From positions 1-5,801 of the forward strand of contig JAESSU010000090.1 of assembly GCA_016763955.1 (NCBI GenBank): 5,801 nt of DNA, read 5' to 3'. Source of the DNA: Phycisphaeraceae bacterium. GTDB lineage: Bacteria; Planctomycetota; Phycisphaerae; Phycisphaerales; Phycisphaeraceae. The notes beneath the pieces were generated by a model, which made no database searches, was not told the origin of the DNA, and worked only from the letters and a program-made list of their open reading frames with translations. The translations under genes were made by a program, and so were the position numbers. This document shows positions 5,019-5,801 of the stretch, in pieces (positions within the stretch are counted from its first letter, which is position 1; each line of letters opens with the position of its first letter).

Positions 5019-5801
5019 TAAAATACGCCATCGCCAATACTGGACAATGCTCCTAATATTGAGCTCATCGCGCTACCGGCGCCCAAACCCAAAATGATGA
5101 TCATTGCGGGGCCGACCATTGAAACCAATTTGTCTAGTCTTTGTTCTGCCCGATCAAGCATGATATCGCCAGCGCGACCCAACATGGGTGCCAATGCGCC
5201 AGTTTTTTCGCCAACAACAGCCAATCGGGATATTTCAGTGGGGGCCAAGGCAATTTCTTGCAAGGTACCTGCGACCGTATTGCCATTTGCCAGTCTGTGG
5301 CCAGCTTGAATGATTTCTTCCTTTATATACGGGTTTTTTGCTGCAATAGAGGCAAGAGAAAACGCTCGACTTGCAGAAACGCCGCCGCTTAAAAGAGCGG
5401 ATAAACATTGTGCTGTCGCGCCAAAGTTTGTTTCAACGATAATTTGACCCAAAAAAGGCATTCGAAGCATAGCTTTAGAAACGAAAGCGTTTAAGGATTG
5501 GTTTTTAGTACCGGAAAACACCAAGGATATAACCGCTGCAATGAGCAGCGGAATCATCCAACCATAGGCTTCTATCCAGTCGGCAAACTGAAACAAACCT
5601 TCAATTTTTTCATTGCCTTGTCCTTGGAGCATCGGTGCAAGCTCGGGCAGAACGACCAGCATCATGATTAAAATTCCGATTAAACCCAAGGTTAGAATGA
5701 AAAATGGATAGGTTAAAGCGCTCAATATTTTTTGTCTGGTTTTTGCTTGGCGATCAAACAAACGCGCACCCAAACGCAAAGCCTGTGGTAATCGCCCCGA
5801 A
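5018..5801 (-). CDS. gspF: GspF, polytopic inner-membrane platform protein (N-terminus beyond window)
   Basis: The visible 260 residues run off the right edge without a start: SGRLPQALRLGARLFDRQAK is the conserved end of the first T2SS-F cytoplasmic domain (usual form SG.LPEAL..LA.....). The TTG at 5779 is internal. Next come KILSALTYPFFILTLGLIGILIMMLVVLPELAPM (first membrane helix) and a second near YGWMIPLLIAAVISLVFS. The second cytoplasmic domain follows (FGATAQCLSALLSGGVSASRAFSLA..., with VVGEKTGALAPML as its repeat of the 'GE.sG.L' motif). The last helix is MVGPAMIIILGLGAGSAMSSILGAL. Full GspF proteins are about 400 residues, so roughly 140 are missing. GspF sits at the centre of the inner-membrane platform and couples the GspE ATPase to pseudopilus growth. 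The related PilC of type IV pili is the alternative, but the platform and pseudopilin neighbours favour GspF. Confidence 0.9.
   Translation of the reverse strand, partial: SGRLPQALRLGARLFDRQAKTRQKILSALTYPFFILTLGLIGILIMMLVVLPELAPMLQGQGNEKIEGLFQFADWIEAYGWMIPLLIAAVISLVFSGTKNQSLNAFVSKAMLRMPFLGQIIVETNFGATAQCLSALLSGGVSASRAFSLASIAAKNPYIKEEIIQAGHRLANGNTVAGTLQEIALAPTEISRLAVVGEKTGALAPMLGRAGDIMLDRAEQRLDKLVSMVGPAMIIILGLGAGSAMSSILGALSSIGDGVF

Noticed and set aside
5094..5392. Two overlapping plus-strand frames inside gspF
   Set aside because: Both are antisense to the conserved second GspF domain and show no recognisable protein features.

Overview
The window reads as a low-to-moderate GC proteobacterial chromosome. 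The gene content and the PilN-like form of GspL make me lean to an alphaproteobacterium, but that is a weak inference. Two blocks meet here. The left third (1-2100) is a graveyard of mobile DNA. The right two thirds (2139-5801, all minus strand) is the distal part of a type II secretion (T2SS, gsp) operon running leftward.

Mobile block. Positions 2-890 hold a broken tyrosine integrase, with one in-frame TGA and one frameshift. Directly after it (915-966) lies the 3' half of a tRNA-Gly(TCC) gene without its 5' half. This is what an integrative element leaves at its distal att site. Short TGTGGC repeats, candidate integrase arm sites, lie on both sides of this core. Next, on the minus strand, comes an intact serine recombinase gene (1188-1796). 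Upstream of it is a remnant of an IS1595-family transposase (1892-2096), with a frameshift and a tiny inversion exactly over its conserved D-E-S-Y catalytic motif.

Secretion block, in transcription order from the right edge: the C-terminal two thirds of gspF; a GspI-like minor pseudopilin; a second, GspJ-position minor pseudopilin; a PilN-type gspL; a PilO-type gspM; and a bitopic GspC/PilP-like protein. Four junctions overlap or nest (TAATG, a start inside the upstream gene, TGATG, ATGA), as expected of a translationally coupled operon. The products would form the inner-membrane assembly platform (F, L, M, C-like) and the tip pseudopilins. The secretin (gspD), ATPase (gspE), major pseudopilin (gspG), gspH, gspK and a prepilin peptidase are not visible.

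Two of the six gsp genes appear frameshifted: the second pseudopilin near 4272 and gspL near 4017. Either this locus is decaying beside the mobile debris or the sequence carries single-base indel errors. I see no CRISPR array, no rRNA and no complete tRNA gene. No wholly new system is evident. The most unusual items are the micro-inversion in the transposase motif, the double-sided arm-like repeats at the tRNA att site, and the shared Asp at pseudopilin position +5.
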